Of a stretch of 64,000 bases of DNA, positions 48,330-56,587 are shown one piece after another; the first letter of the stretch is position 1, and each line of letters starts with the position of its first letter. Below the pieces are notes generated by a model. That model worked only from the letters and a program-made list of their open reading frames with translations. It made no database searches and had not been told where the DNA came from. Both the position numbers and the translations under genes were made by a program. This DNA comes from an uncultured Lachnospiraceae bacterium (GTDB lineage Bacteria; Bacillota; Clostridia; Lachnospirales; Lachnospiraceae), in contig CANPZE010000005.1 of assembly GCA_947589315.1 (NCBI GenBank), positions 1 to 64,000 on the forward strand, written 5' to 3'.

Positions 48330-49379
48330 ATGGCCAAACCGTCTGCCAGGAAAAAAAGATACTCTATCATACGCATATTCCTTTGGATACTTCTTCTTTT
48401 CCTGCTCCTCCTGAGCCTGGGAATCCTTTTTCTGGTATCCCGTCTCGAGACGATTGAAAATCATCCTTTGGAATCTGTGGCGGTGAATCAATTTACCGAT
48501 GAAAATATAGGAGATTATATTAATATTGCGCTGTTTGGCGTAGATTCCCAGCAAAACGACCTGCAGGAGAACACCCGCAGCGACTCTATGATCATCGCCT
48601 CTGTCAACCGGAAGACCCATAAGGTGACGCTGACCTCCCTTTACCGGGATACCTATGTAGAGATCGAAGGGCACGGCATGACTAAGCTGAACCATGCCTA
48701 TGCCTTTGGAGGGCCGGAACTTGCAGTGAATACTATCAATACTAATTTTGACCTCAATATCCAGGATTTTGTCACGGTCAATTTTATGGCTCTGGCTAAT
48801 ACCATTGACGCCCTGGGAGGCATCCGGATCAATATCACGGAAGAGGAATTGGATTGGGTCAATGCTTATTCCAAGGATGTGGCCCGGATCAACGGAACCA
48901 AATTCAAAAAGATCAAGAGGGCGGGTAAGCAGAAATTAAACGGAACACAGGCTACCGGCTACTGCCGGGTGCGCTATACCTCCGGAGGGGATTTTACCCG
49001 CGCCAAACGGCAGCGGCGGGTGATCATGGCAATCTTCCGAAAGGCAAAGAAGGCGGATCCTTTCACGTTACTGGAAGTGATGAATACCATCTTCCCCCAG
49101 ATATACACCAGCCTGTCCACAAAGGATATGCTGGCATTGGCAAAATATCTCCCCTGGTATGAGATCGAGAACCAAAAGGGCTTTCCCTATGAATTGGACT
49201 GCCACAGGGCCGGAGACGGGATCTATTATGATTTTCCTGTCACGCTTACCACTAATGTGCAAAAACTGCATAAGAAGCTTTTTGGCACTAAAAATTACCA
49301 GCCCAGCCAGAAGGTTTCTGAAATTGATGCTGCCATCAGCCTGGACGCCGGTTCTTTATCTGCGGCTGGAGGATACTGA
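48330..49379 (+). CDS. LytR-CpsA-Psr (LCP) family protein
   Basis: LCP enzymes attach lipid-linked glycopolymers to peptidoglycan. The 349-residue product has one membrane helix near residues 15-35 and an outer LCP domain with FGVDSQ, RSDSMIIASVN, LTSLYRDTYV and GGIRINI; the arginine-rich end (GGDFTRAKRQRRV) fits the lipid-binding site. The start MAKPSARKK has AGGAGG six bases upstream. With the transferase 38 bases upstream it suggests a wall polysaccharide unit. Confidence 0.9.
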   Translation: MAKPSARKKRYSIIRIFLWILLLFLLLLSLGILFLVSRLETIENHPLESVAVNQFTDENIGDYINIALFGVDSQQNDLQENTRSDSMIIASVNRKTHKVTLTSLYRDTYVEIEGHGMTKLNHAYAFGGPELAVNTINTNFDLNIQDFVTVNFMALANTIDALGGIRINITEEELDWVNAYSKDVARINGTKFKKIKRAGKQKLNGTQATGYCRVRYTSGGDFTRAKRQRRVIMAIFRKAKKADPFTLLEVMNTIFPQIYTSLSTKDMLALAKYLPWYEIENQKGFPYELDCHRAGDGIYYDFPVTLTTNVQKLHKKLFGTKNYQPSQKVSEIDAAISLDAGSLSAAGGY

Positions 49380-49463
49380 TCTGTGTACTCTGCGCCGGCT
49401 TGTGTCTGCGCTGCAACCGCAGGCCGGCCATGTACGAAAGCAGCGCAGAAATGAGGTATATTC

Positions 49464-51017
49464 ATGAAAATCCGAGGAAGACTAATCATAGCATTTCTGA
49501 TCATCACTGCCTTCCCCTCTTTTCTGATGTCGGTATGCTTTAACTTTATTCTTTCCAATCAGAGCGCGCTCCTGGAGGAATCCTACCAGTCCAAGACCTC
49601 CGCTTCGAACATCCTGCTAAATCCGATACAGATTTTGTATACGATCACACAACAGGATTACGAGGATCTGGTTGCGCTGGCGGAAGACAGGCCGGATCAG
49701 CTTCTGGATAAAGAGTATCTGGCGCAGGCCAGCGAGGTACTGCAGCAGCGGGATTCCTTCCTGATCATACGCAGGAATGGGAAAGATTATTTTGTGGGCA
49801 ATCAGACTCTTTACGAAAGCCTCGACACCCTTCCCGGCTTTGGCGGCTACACCCGGGGAGCCTCCACCATGCTCTTCCTGGATCCTTCTATTCCGGGACT
49901 GATCAAATCCAAAGATTTTTATTTTTCCAACCATGACCAGGGACAGCTCTTCCTGATCACAGACCTGACCCGGCTGCTCCCCCAATGGAAACGGTCCATT
50001 CAGGAATTGCTCCTGTGCCTTCTTGGGATCCTTCTGGTTACGGCATGCCTGTTAATCCTCTGGGTATACAACAGTATTGTAAAACCGCTGAATATTCTGC
50101 GCATTGCTACCATGCAGATTGGCGCGGGCAATCTGGACTATCCGGTGCAGGTCAACTCAACGGACGAGATCGGGGAATTGTGCCAGGACTTTGAAGAAAT
50201 GCGCATCCGGCTAAGGGAAATGATCAACGCCCGGATACGGTACGATGAGGATACCCGGGAAATGATCAGTAATATGGCCCACGATCTGCAGACCCCTATT
50301 ACCTCTATTAAAGGATATGCAGAGGGAATTCTGGACGGCGTGGCTAACACGCCGCAGAAGCAAGAAAAATATGTTCGCACGATCCTGACTAAGGCGGTGG
50401 ATATGAGCTATCTGATCGATGAGCTGTCGGTCTTTGCCATAGTGGAAAAGAACTCCCTTCCCTACCATTTCATCCCCCTGTCCTTAAAGGAGTACTTTTC
50501 GGATTTTCTGGAGGATACCCGGCTGGATCTGGAGACTTTGAATATCCACCTGGAATATTTTAACACCACAGCGGAGGATACTGTCGTACTGGCTGACCCC
50601 GAACAGCTCAAACGGGTGCTAAATAATATTACGGGAAATGTAGTAAAATATATGGATAAACAGGAGGGACTGGTCACATTGCGTATCACAGACGGCGATG
50701 GCGAGCCGGACTCCCAAAATGCTGCAGAATACGTATGCATTGAACTTACCGACAACGGCTCCGGCATTGCCGCCCAGGATCTTCCCCATGTATTCCGCCG
50801 CTTCTACCGGGGGGATATCTCCCGGAATTCCTCCCGCAGGGGAAGCGGGCTGGGGCTGGCCATTGTGGAACGTATTATCCATGACCATGGAGGCAGGGTA
50901 TGGGCGCAAAGTACGCTGGGCCAGGGAACCAGTATTTTCTTCACGCTAAAAAAACAGGATAAGCAGGATGATGCTGCGGAAAGGGGTATGGAATATGGAA
51001 AGAATACTGATCATTGA
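49464..51017 (+). CDS. Sensor histidine kinase
   Basis: The 517-residue kinase has two membrane helices around an outer domain of about 150 residues, a HAMP segment, a HisKA helix with the phospho-acceptor His273 (ISNMAHDLQTPITS) and an ATPase domain (DNGSGI, GSGLGLAIVE). It is paired with the OmpR-type regulator that overlaps its end by 23 bases. The signal sensed is unknown. The start has GAGGT upstream. Confidence 0.93.
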   Translation: MKIRGRLIIAFLIITAFPSFLMSVCFNFILSNQSALLEESYQSKTSASNILLNPIQILYTITQQDYEDLVALAEDRPDQLLDKEYLAQASEVLQQRDSFLIIRRNGKDYFVGNQTLYESLDTLPGFGGYTRGASTMLFLDPSIPGLIKSKDFYFSNHDQGQLFLITDLTRLLPQWKRSIQELLLCLLGILLVTACLLILWVYNSIVKPLNILRIATMQIGAGNLDYPVQVNSTDEIGELCQDFEEMRIRLREMINARIRYDEDTREMISNMAHDLQTPITSIKGYAEGILDGVANTPQKQEKYVRTILTKAVDMSYLIDELSVFAIVEKNSLPYHFIPLSLKEYFSDFLEDTRLDLETLNIHLEYFNTTAEDTVVLADPEQLKRVLNNITGNVVKYMDKQEGLVTLRITDGDGEPDSQNAAEYVCIELTDNGSGIAAQDLPHVFRRFYRGDISRNSSRRGSGLGLAIVERIIHDHGGRVWAQSTLGQGTSIFFTLKKQDKQDDAAERGMEYGKNTDH

Positions 51018-51684
51018 GGATGAAGCGGCTATCGCCGAATTGGAAAAGGATTACCTGGAACTAAGTAATTTTGAGGTGACCCTGGAATCCGATGGAAGCG
51101 GAGGTGCAGCCCGGGCGCTGGCTGAGGACTTTGACCTGATCCTGCTGGATCTGATGCTGCCTGGCATGGATGGCTTTGAGATCTGTAAGCTGATCCGGGA
51201 GAAAAAGAATACCCCGATCATCATGGTATCTGCCAAAAAGGATGATATCGATAAGATCCGGGGGCTGGGGCTGGGCGCTGATGATTATATGACTAAGCCT
51301 TTCAGCCCAAGCGAGCTGGTGGCGAGGGTAAAGGCCCATCTGGCCCGTTATAAGCGCCTGACCTCCAATGGCGCCCAGAGCAATTCTATCATCGAGATCC
51401 GTGGGCTGAAGATCGACAAAACGGCCCGGCGGGTCTATGTCAACGAGGAGGAGAAGCCCTTTACTACGAAAGAATTTGATCTGCTTACCTTCCTGGCCCA
51501 GAATCCAAACCATGTCTATACGAAAGAAGAGTTATTTAAAGAGATCTGGGAAATGGATTCTGTAGGAGATATCGCCACCGTCACAGTCCATATCAAAAAA
51601 ATCCGGGAAAAGATCGAGGATTCTTCCTCTAATCCTCAATATATTGAAACCATATGGGGTGTGGGGTATCGTTTCAAGCTATGA
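50995..51684 (+). CDS. OmpR-family response regulator
   Basis: The 229-residue regulator has a receiver domain with the acceptor Asp52 (LILLDLMLPG) and Lys in MTKPFSP, and a C-terminal winged-helix DNA-binding domain (EFDLLTFLAQNPNHVYTKE, VTVHIKKIREKIE). The ATG at 50995 has AAAGGGG upstream and overlaps the kinase gene end by 23 bases. Its target is probably an envelope-related regulon, judging by the genes just upstream (inference). Confidence 0.94.
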   Translation: MERILIIEDEAAIAELEKDYLELSNFEVTLESDGSGGAARALAEDFDLILLDLMLPGMDGFEICKLIREKKNTPIIMVSAKKDDIDKIRGLGLGADDYMTKPFSPSELVARVKAHLARYKRLTSNGAQSNSIIEIRGLKIDKTARRVYVNEEEKPFTTKEFDLLTFLAQNPNHVYTKEELFKEIWEMDSVGDIATVTVHIKKIREKIEDSSSNPQYIETIWGVGYRFKL

Positions 51685-51762
51685 AATGCTTTACCAAATA
51701 ATTTACATTTTCTTCACATATCCATCATGGTTCGTTCATAATTGAATTTTATAATGGGTTTT

Positions 51763-51781
51763 GTCAAATGATTCATTTGAC
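51763..51781. repeat. Perfect inverted repeat GTCAAATG-ATT-CATTTGAC
   Basis: Eight-base arms around a 3-base spacer, between the response regulator and the ytvI-like gene. A T run follows 11 bases later, so it could add to termination, or it could be a protein-binding site. Confidence 0.4.
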
Positions 51782-51814
51782 AGTGCTTAAAATTTTTTCA
51801 TACCTTCTCCTTTA

Positions 51815-51845
51815 AAGAGCTGTCAACAGGGCAGCTCTTATTGTT
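51815..51845 (+). terminator. Terminator-like hairpin after the two-component genes
   Basis: AAGAGCTG (51815-51822) pairs with CAGCTCTT (51832-51839), followed by ATTGTTTT. It lies 130 bases after the response regulator stop. Confidence 0.55.
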
Positions 51846-51972
51846 TTGGAGACGGGGCTACCGTCCCTTTTGCTCTGGATATTCCTGTAAACCTTTGTCT
51901 TTCCGAATATTTTTCTCTTTTTTCCGCACAATAATGTTACATAACATCGGTATTACAAAGGAGGTTCCTGCC

Positions 51973-53094
51973 ATGAAATTCCCTCACTCTTCCCTGCCTT
52001 TTCCCCAGAAGCACCCTCTCTGGTACCAGTTCTTGCTGCTGGCATTTATTACACTCCTTGTCTTTTTTAGTTTCCGCTATCTGCTGCCCCTGGTGGCCCC
52101 CTTCGTTATTGCTTATCTGCTGATGCGTTCCCTGCTTCCGGCAACCCGTTTCCTGCGCCAACGCTGGCATTTCCCCTCCTGGCTCTCCTACGCCTCTACC
52201 CTGATTCTGTTTTTCTGCCTGCTGGGCGGCGGATTTCTTCTGCTGCTTTGGAAGCTGTTACAGCAGCTGCGCCTTTTATTCTGTAATTTCCCCATTTATT
52301 ATCAATTGTGGCAGCAGACCTTTTCCAGACAGTCCCAGCGTCTGTGCCACTGCCTGGATGCGTTCTTCTCCATGGAGACTGGCACCTCCATGAAATTTCT
52401 TGGCAGACATATGGATAAGATGATCAACAGCTGTAATGACTTGATCTCCACCCATGCCAGCTCCTTTTTGTCCGGCTGCTTTTCCGGCTCTCTTCATTTT
52501 CTGGCCATTCTTTTCATCGTGATCATCAGCATGATCATCCTTTGCAAGGATATGGCCCCCCTGCACGAAGCCTGCCGCCGCAGCTCTTATTATGGGATCC
52601 TCCATGAGATCGGCTGCACATTAAAAAAGACCGGGCTAGCCTATCTGAAGTCCCAGTGCATTATTATTGCTGTCATCTGGTTCGTTTGCAGCTGCGGCCT
52701 GTTCCTGATCCACAATCCTTATGGGATTATTATCGGACTGGCCATCGCCCTGTTCGATGCCTTTCCTGTGCTGGGCAGCGGTATGATCCTGCTGCCCTGG
52801 GCTGTTTACTATATTTTCCAGGGCAATTATCTGTCTGCCGCTATCTTGCTCACTGTTCTCGTCCTGAATATCTTTCTTCGGGAACTTTTGGAAGCAAAGC
52901 TGATGGGAAATAAAATGGGCATGATCCCTTTTGCTATGTTGGTCTCTATCTATGTAGGGATCTATCTCTTCGGAATCTGCGGGATCTTCCTGGGCCCCTT
53001 TGGATTTATCCTGATCCAGACCATATACAGCATTGCTTCCCACTGGCTTACTCCTCCACCTGGAGAAAGTCCAGAAGCTCCTGAGCCTGAGTGA
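51973..53094 (+). CDS. YtvI-like AI-2E family membrane protein
   Basis: The 373-residue protein has about eight membrane helices and the family segment ALFDAFPVLGSGMILLPW typical of the YtvI (sporulation integral membrane protein) branch of AI-2E transporters. The start has AAAGGAGG eight bases upstream. The role in sporulation is family knowledge from Bacillus and not shown here. Its end overlaps the convergent HAD gene by 47 bases. Confidence 0.82.
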   Translation: MKFPHSSLPFPQKHPLWYQFLLLAFITLLVFFSFRYLLPLVAPFVIAYLLMRSLLPATRFLRQRWHFPSWLSYASTLILFFCLLGGGFLLLLWKLLQQLRLLFCNFPIYYQLWQQTFSRQSQRLCHCLDAFFSMETGTSMKFLGRHMDKMINSCNDLISTHASSFLSGCFSGSLHFLAILFIVIISMIILCKDMAPLHEACRRSSYYGILHEIGCTLKKTGLAYLKSQCIIIAVIWFVCSCGLFLIHNPYGIIIGLAIALFDAFPVLGSGMILLPWAVYYIFQGNYLSAAILLTVLVLNIFLRELLEAKLMGNKMGMIPFAMLVSIYVGIYLFGICGIFLGPFGFILIQTIYSIASHWLTPPPGESPEAPEPE

Positions 53095-53719
53095 TAATCT
53101 TCATCGGATGTAATTTCTTCAGAAGCTCCTGGCTCCGAAATCCCCATCCCACCAGGACGCAATCGAGCCCGGCATGATCTGCCGTAGCCTTGTCTACGTC
53201 AGAATCCCCCACATACAACGCCTCTTCCGGGGCAAGCCCCAGCTGCTCCAATGCATCATATACGGAATCTGGCGCCGGTTTCGTCCGCCTTCCCTCTTTC
53301 TGTCCAATGGCGATGCTGATATATTCCTGAAAAAATTGTTGATTCAATTCCGCCACTGCCTGGTGATTCTTATTGGAAACGATCGCCAGGGAGTACCCTG
53401 CGCGGCTCAGCTGCTCCAAGAGTTCCGGGATCCCCGGATAGGGACCTGTACGGATCCGGCAATGTCCCGTATAATATTTGCGGAAATCCTCAAATATTTT
53501 CTCAAAATCAGAATGCTGCTCTCCCTGGGGCACGCTCCTGGCTACCAGCTTCCGGATCCCATTGCCGGCATAACTTTTGATCTGTTCTACAGTCTTAGTA
53601 TCAAAATGGTATTTTCTCATAACATAGTTTATAGCTCCGGCCAGATCTTCACTGGTATCCAGCAGGGTCCCGTCCAGGTCAAACAGGATCCCTCTGTATT
53701 TTTTCCCCATTGTTTCCAT
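53048..53719 (-). CDS. HAD-family phosphatase (phosphoglycolate-phosphatase-like)
   Basis: This 223-residue enzyme has the HAD motif I FDLDGTLLDTSED, motif II in IVSNK, motif III lysine in TKPAPD and motif IV YVGDSDVDKATADHAG. It resembles phosphoglycolate phosphatase (Gph), though substrates vary in the family. The ATG at 53719 has GGGAGG upstream. Its 3' end overlaps the convergent ytvI-like gene. Confidence 0.88.
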   Translation of the reverse strand: METMGKKYRGILFDLDGTLLDTSEDLAGAINYVMRKYHFDTKTVEQIKSYAGNGIRKLVARSVPQGEQHSDFEKIFEDFRKYYTGHCRIRTGPYPGIPELLEQLSRAGYSLAIVSNKNHQAVAELNQQFFQEYISIAIGQKEGRRTKPAPDSVYDALEQLGLAPEEALYVGDSDVDKATADHAGLDCVLVGWGFRSQELLKKLHPMKIITQAQELLDFLQVEE

Positions 53720-53785
53720 AGCAGTCCTCCCTGTTTCTTTTCTCTTGCCTGCTCCCACTGCGTCTGCTCCAACTGCCGGCCATTG

Positions 53786-54898
53786 TTAAATGGCCTTCCG
53801 CATAGCCGTTTTCTCCCGGGCAGCGCTCTGTTCGTCCCACATGCGGAAGCCCTCCTTTAATTCTTCCATCAGCTCCGGCACTGTAGTCATCCGGTCGATT
53901 CTTCCCACATTGGAACCACAGAACAGCAGCCCATGATCGATATCACCGGTAACGGCATTGACCAGGGCCTGCGTAATGCAGTAGGGAATGGCATCCGGCT
54001 TACAGTTGGCCATGCAGCCATAGCATTTTGCCACGGGAATCCTCCCTTGCTTTACCCGCTGAAGAAAGGGATTATTCAAGGCGCGCCCAGGCATTCCTAC
54101 CGGGCTCTGGATAATCTCCACATCCTCCGGCGCAGCATGAATATATGCTTCTTTGTATGCAATATCGGCGTCACATTCCTCTGTCACCACAAAGCGGGTA
54201 GCCACCTGGACGCCGTCTGCGCCCAGAGCCATGGCATGCGCCACATCTTCTGCGGTAAAAATCCCCCCGGCCACGATCACCGGGATCTTTCTCTGAAACT
54301 CTTCCTCATACCGCTTTACTACCTCCCGGATCTTCCGGATCTCCTGGTCGTAATCTATCTTGTCTATCTGCGCCAGCTGTTCCCGGCAAAAGCCCAGATG
54401 TCCTCCTGCCTTTGGTCCCTCAATCACAATGAAATCTGCCGTAGTATTGTATTTTTTCATCCAACGCTTTAACAGGATGCTGGCCGCCTTTTCTGAGGAT
54501 ATGACCGGGGCGATCTTGGTATCGCTCCCTTCTGTCAGTTTGGGCAGCGTTGCCGGCAGGCCTGCGCCGCTGACTATCACATCCGCTCCCGCCTGGACTG
54601 CCGCAGCCACATGTTCTTCGTAATCTCGCAATGCCACCATGATATTAGCGCCCACCAGACCTCCTCTGGACTGCTCCTTCGCCAGCCGGATATGCTTCTC
54701 GATAGCCCGTTGGTTGTATCCTCTTTGGTCCCTGTCAAAGCCTTCCTCATCATATCCAATCTGAGCCGTTGAAATCAACCCCACGCCTCCCTGGGCCGCC
54801 ACGGCTCCGGCCAGCCTGGACCGGCTTACGCCTACTCCCATGCCGCCTTGTATAATGGGCACCTGCGCTGTCTTATTCCCAATCTGTAATGCTTGCAT
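53786..54898 (-). CDS. Nitronate monooxygenase / 2-nitropropane dioxygenase-like flavoenzyme
   Basis: The 370-residue FMN protein belongs to the NMO/FabK superfamily. It shows IIQGGMGVGVS at the N-terminus, the central GPKAGGHLG and the FMN phosphate loop VAGGIFTAEDVAHAMALGADGVQ. The C-terminal part has CYGCMANCKPDAIPYC, a cysteine-rich piece seen in a subset of the family in anaerobes. FabK-like enoyl reduction is an alternative, but no fatty-acid genes are nearby. Confidence 0.85.
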   Translation of the reverse strand: MQALQIGNKTAQVPIIQGGMGVGVSRSRLAGAVAAQGGVGLISTAQIGYDEEGFDRDQRGYNQRAIEKHIRLAKEQSRGGLVGANIMVALRDYEEHVAAAVQAGADVIVSGAGLPATLPKLTEGSDTKIAPVISSEKAASILLKRWMKKYNTTADFIVIEGPKAGGHLGFCREQLAQIDKIDYDQEIRKIREVVKRYEEEFQRKIPVIVAGGIFTAEDVAHAMALGADGVQVATRFVVTEECDADIAYKEAYIHAAPEDVEIIQSPVGMPGRALNNPFLQRVKQGRIPVAKCYGCMANCKPDAIPYCITQALVNAVTGDIDHGLLFCGSNVGRIDRMTTVPELMEELKEGFRMWDEQSAAREKTAMRKAI

Positions 54899-55155
54899 GT
54901 TATTTCTCCTCCCTGCTCTGCAATTCCATATCTGCTACTCTGCATACTACTGTAATACGTTAAAGGTTTTCTTGTCAAGATTTATCAGTATCTTTCTTCT
55001 TGTTACATGGTTTTTGATACTATATCCCGGTCTTTCTTTTTATTTTTTACAAAGATTTCTGAAATTATCAAGAAAACATCACAATTCTATGTTACAATAG
55101 GTTCATCGGATTGCCGACACAGAATAAACTAGAAAGAAAGGTATGGTTACAAATT

Positions 55156-55692
55156 ATGAAAAAAGAAAACAGGCAAAAAGCAAAGGAACTTCGGGCAAAA
55201 CAGCGGGCAAAGAAGGCTCGTCAGGCAGCTCTGAAACGAGCAGGCCTGATCGCCATTCCGGTGGTCATCGTCCTGTTGGTCCTGATACTGGCTTTCAATA
55301 ACTCTGACCGCTCCACGAACGGCACACAGGCTAATACATCCACAGATACCTCTTCGGAAAGTACAGCGGATATCTCCTCGGAAGAGAATACTACTCCTAC
55401 CTTAAATAAGGATTCTTCTCTGAAGGTAGAGGATGGAGATCTGGTGAATATCGATTATGTGGGAACTGTCGATGGTGTAGAATTTCAGGGAGGCAATACG
55501 TTAGGAGAAGGCGCCGACTTACAGATCGGTTCCCATACCTATATTGATGATTTTGAAGAGCAGCTGATCGGTCATAATGTGGGAGATACGGTAAAGGTAA
55601 AAGTCACCTTTCCCAAGAATTATGGCAACGATCAGTTAAATGGCAAAGATGCTGTATTTAAAACGGTCATTAATGGGATTTATAATAAATAG
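55156..55692 (+). CDS. Membrane-anchored FKBP-type peptidyl-prolyl isomerase
   Basis: The 178-residue protein has a very basic N-terminus, one membrane helix (about residues 30-48: LIAIPVVIVLLVLILAF), a Ser/Thr-rich linker and a C-terminal FKBP domain (GDLVNIDYVGTVDGVEFQGG ... FEEQLIGHNVGDTVKVKVTFP). It should fold proteins at the outer membrane face. I use the ATG at 55156; no ideal ribosome site is seen, and an upstream in-frame TTG at 55111 is possible. It is followed after 11 bases by the M15 peptidase gene. Confidence 0.85.
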   Translation: MKKENRQKAKELRAKQRAKKARQAALKRAGLIAIPVVIVLLVLILAFNNSDRSTNGTQANTSTDTSSESTADISSEENTTPTLNKDSSLKVEDGDLVNIDYVGTVDGVEFQGGNTLGEGADLQIGSHTYIDDFEEQLIGHNVGDTVKVKVTFPKNYGNDQLNGKDAVFKTVINGIYNK

Positions 55693-55703
55693 CAGGAGGC
55701 TTT

Positions 55704-56411
55704 ATGAAGGTCAGATCTTTTTATGCGGCGGCATTTACCGGACTTTGCATGGCTATGCTGCTCAACTCCGGCGCAGCAGCGGCGTATCGATACCGCCCCG
55801 GCTTTACCAGCCAGAAGCTGCCCCGCTCTGTAAAGCAGCGGATTACCGGCTGCTCCTACCCCAGGAATAATTATTCCAGGAATAACTCTTCCAGGAATAA
55901 CTCCCTGATCCAATATAAGGAATTGCGCTATCTGAAGATGCGTTATATTGATTTCCAAGGCAATACCCGGAACGGAGAAATGATCGTCCATAAAAAGATC
56001 GCCCGCAAGACGCTGAAAATCTTTTACCGGCTCTATCAGATGGAATATCCGATCCAAAAAATGAAGCTGGTAGATGAATACCAGGCAGACGATGAACAGT
56101 CTATGGCGGCCAACAATACCTCAGCCTTCAATTACCGCATGATCGCCGGCACCAACCGCCTGTCCAAGCATGGTTACGGCCTGGCTATCGATATCAATCC
56201 CAGAATTAATCCCTGCGTAACGGCTTCTGCCGTATCTCCTTCTAACGGAAGGGCTTATACGGAACGAAAGCCCTCCCTGTGCAAAGGAAAATACAGAGAT
56301 TACATGATCCATAAGGGGGATCCTGTCTACCGTCTTTTTCGGAGATATGGCTTCTCCTGGGGCGGGGATTGGAAGTCTAAAAAAGATTATCAGCACTTTG
56401 AATGGCAGTGA
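55704..56411 (+). CDS. M15-family D,D-carboxypeptidase, secreted
   Basis: The 235-residue peptidase has a signal peptide (AAFTGLCMAMLLNSGAAAA) and an M15 zinc site: His in SKHGYGLAIDIN with its aspartate, and His in DYQHFEW at the end. It should trim peptidoglycan side chains outside the cell. A 15-base tandem repeat (three copies, 55861-55905) encodes repeated SRNN units in the linker. The start has AGGAGG upstream. Its last 22 bases overlap the end of the convergent FeoB-associated gene. Confidence 0.88.
   Translation: MKVRSFYAAAFTGLCMAMLLNSGAAAAYRYRPGFTSQKLPRSVKQRITGCSYPRNNYSRNNSSRNNSLIQYKELRYLKMRYIDFQGNTRNGEMIVHKKIARKTLKIFYRLYQMEYPIQKMKLVDEYQADDEQSMAANNTSAFNYRMIAGTNRLSKHGYGLAIDINPRINPCVTASAVSPSNGRAYTERKPSLCKGKYRDYMIHKGDPVYRLFRRYGFSWGGDWKSKKDYQHFEWQ
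55861..55905 (+). repeat. Three tandem 15-base repeats inside the M15 peptidase gene
   Basis: CCAGGAATAA-type units at 55861, 55876 and 55891 encode RNN(Y/S)S-type residues. The repeat stays in frame, so copy-number change would alter the linker length and not the catalytic site. Confidence 0.7.
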
Positions 56412-56536
56412 CCGCCACAGTGTTTACAATCTCCTCCACAGGAAAGGGACTTCCCCTGCCTGACATCCTTCACCATGCTGCGAATAGCCAAGGCAATGAC
56501 GCCGGCCAGTGTCAATCCTACGATCCATGTTCCCAT
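56390..56536 (-). CDS. FeoB-associated Cys-rich membrane protein
   Basis: This 48-residue protein has one membrane helix (MGTWIVGLTLAGVIALAI) and a cysteine/histidine-rich tail (CGGDCKHCGGHCHSKC). It lies 51 bases after feoB on the same strand, the usual place for this family. The tail may bind iron or help FeoB (inference). The ATG has AGGAGG upstream. Its end overlaps the M15 gene on the other strand. Confidence 0.9.
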   Translation of the reverse strand: MGTWIVGLTLAGVIALAIRSMVKDVRQGKSLSCGGDCKHCGGHCHSKC

Positions 56537-56587
56537 ATTATCCGCCTCCTGTCTATAACCTGTCGATTTTATCATTTTCTTTTTTAT

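Noticed and set aside
55861..55905. Short CRISPR-like repeats
   Set aside because: Three directly adjacent 15-base units inside a coding frame with no spacers are a protein-linker repeat, not a CRISPR array.
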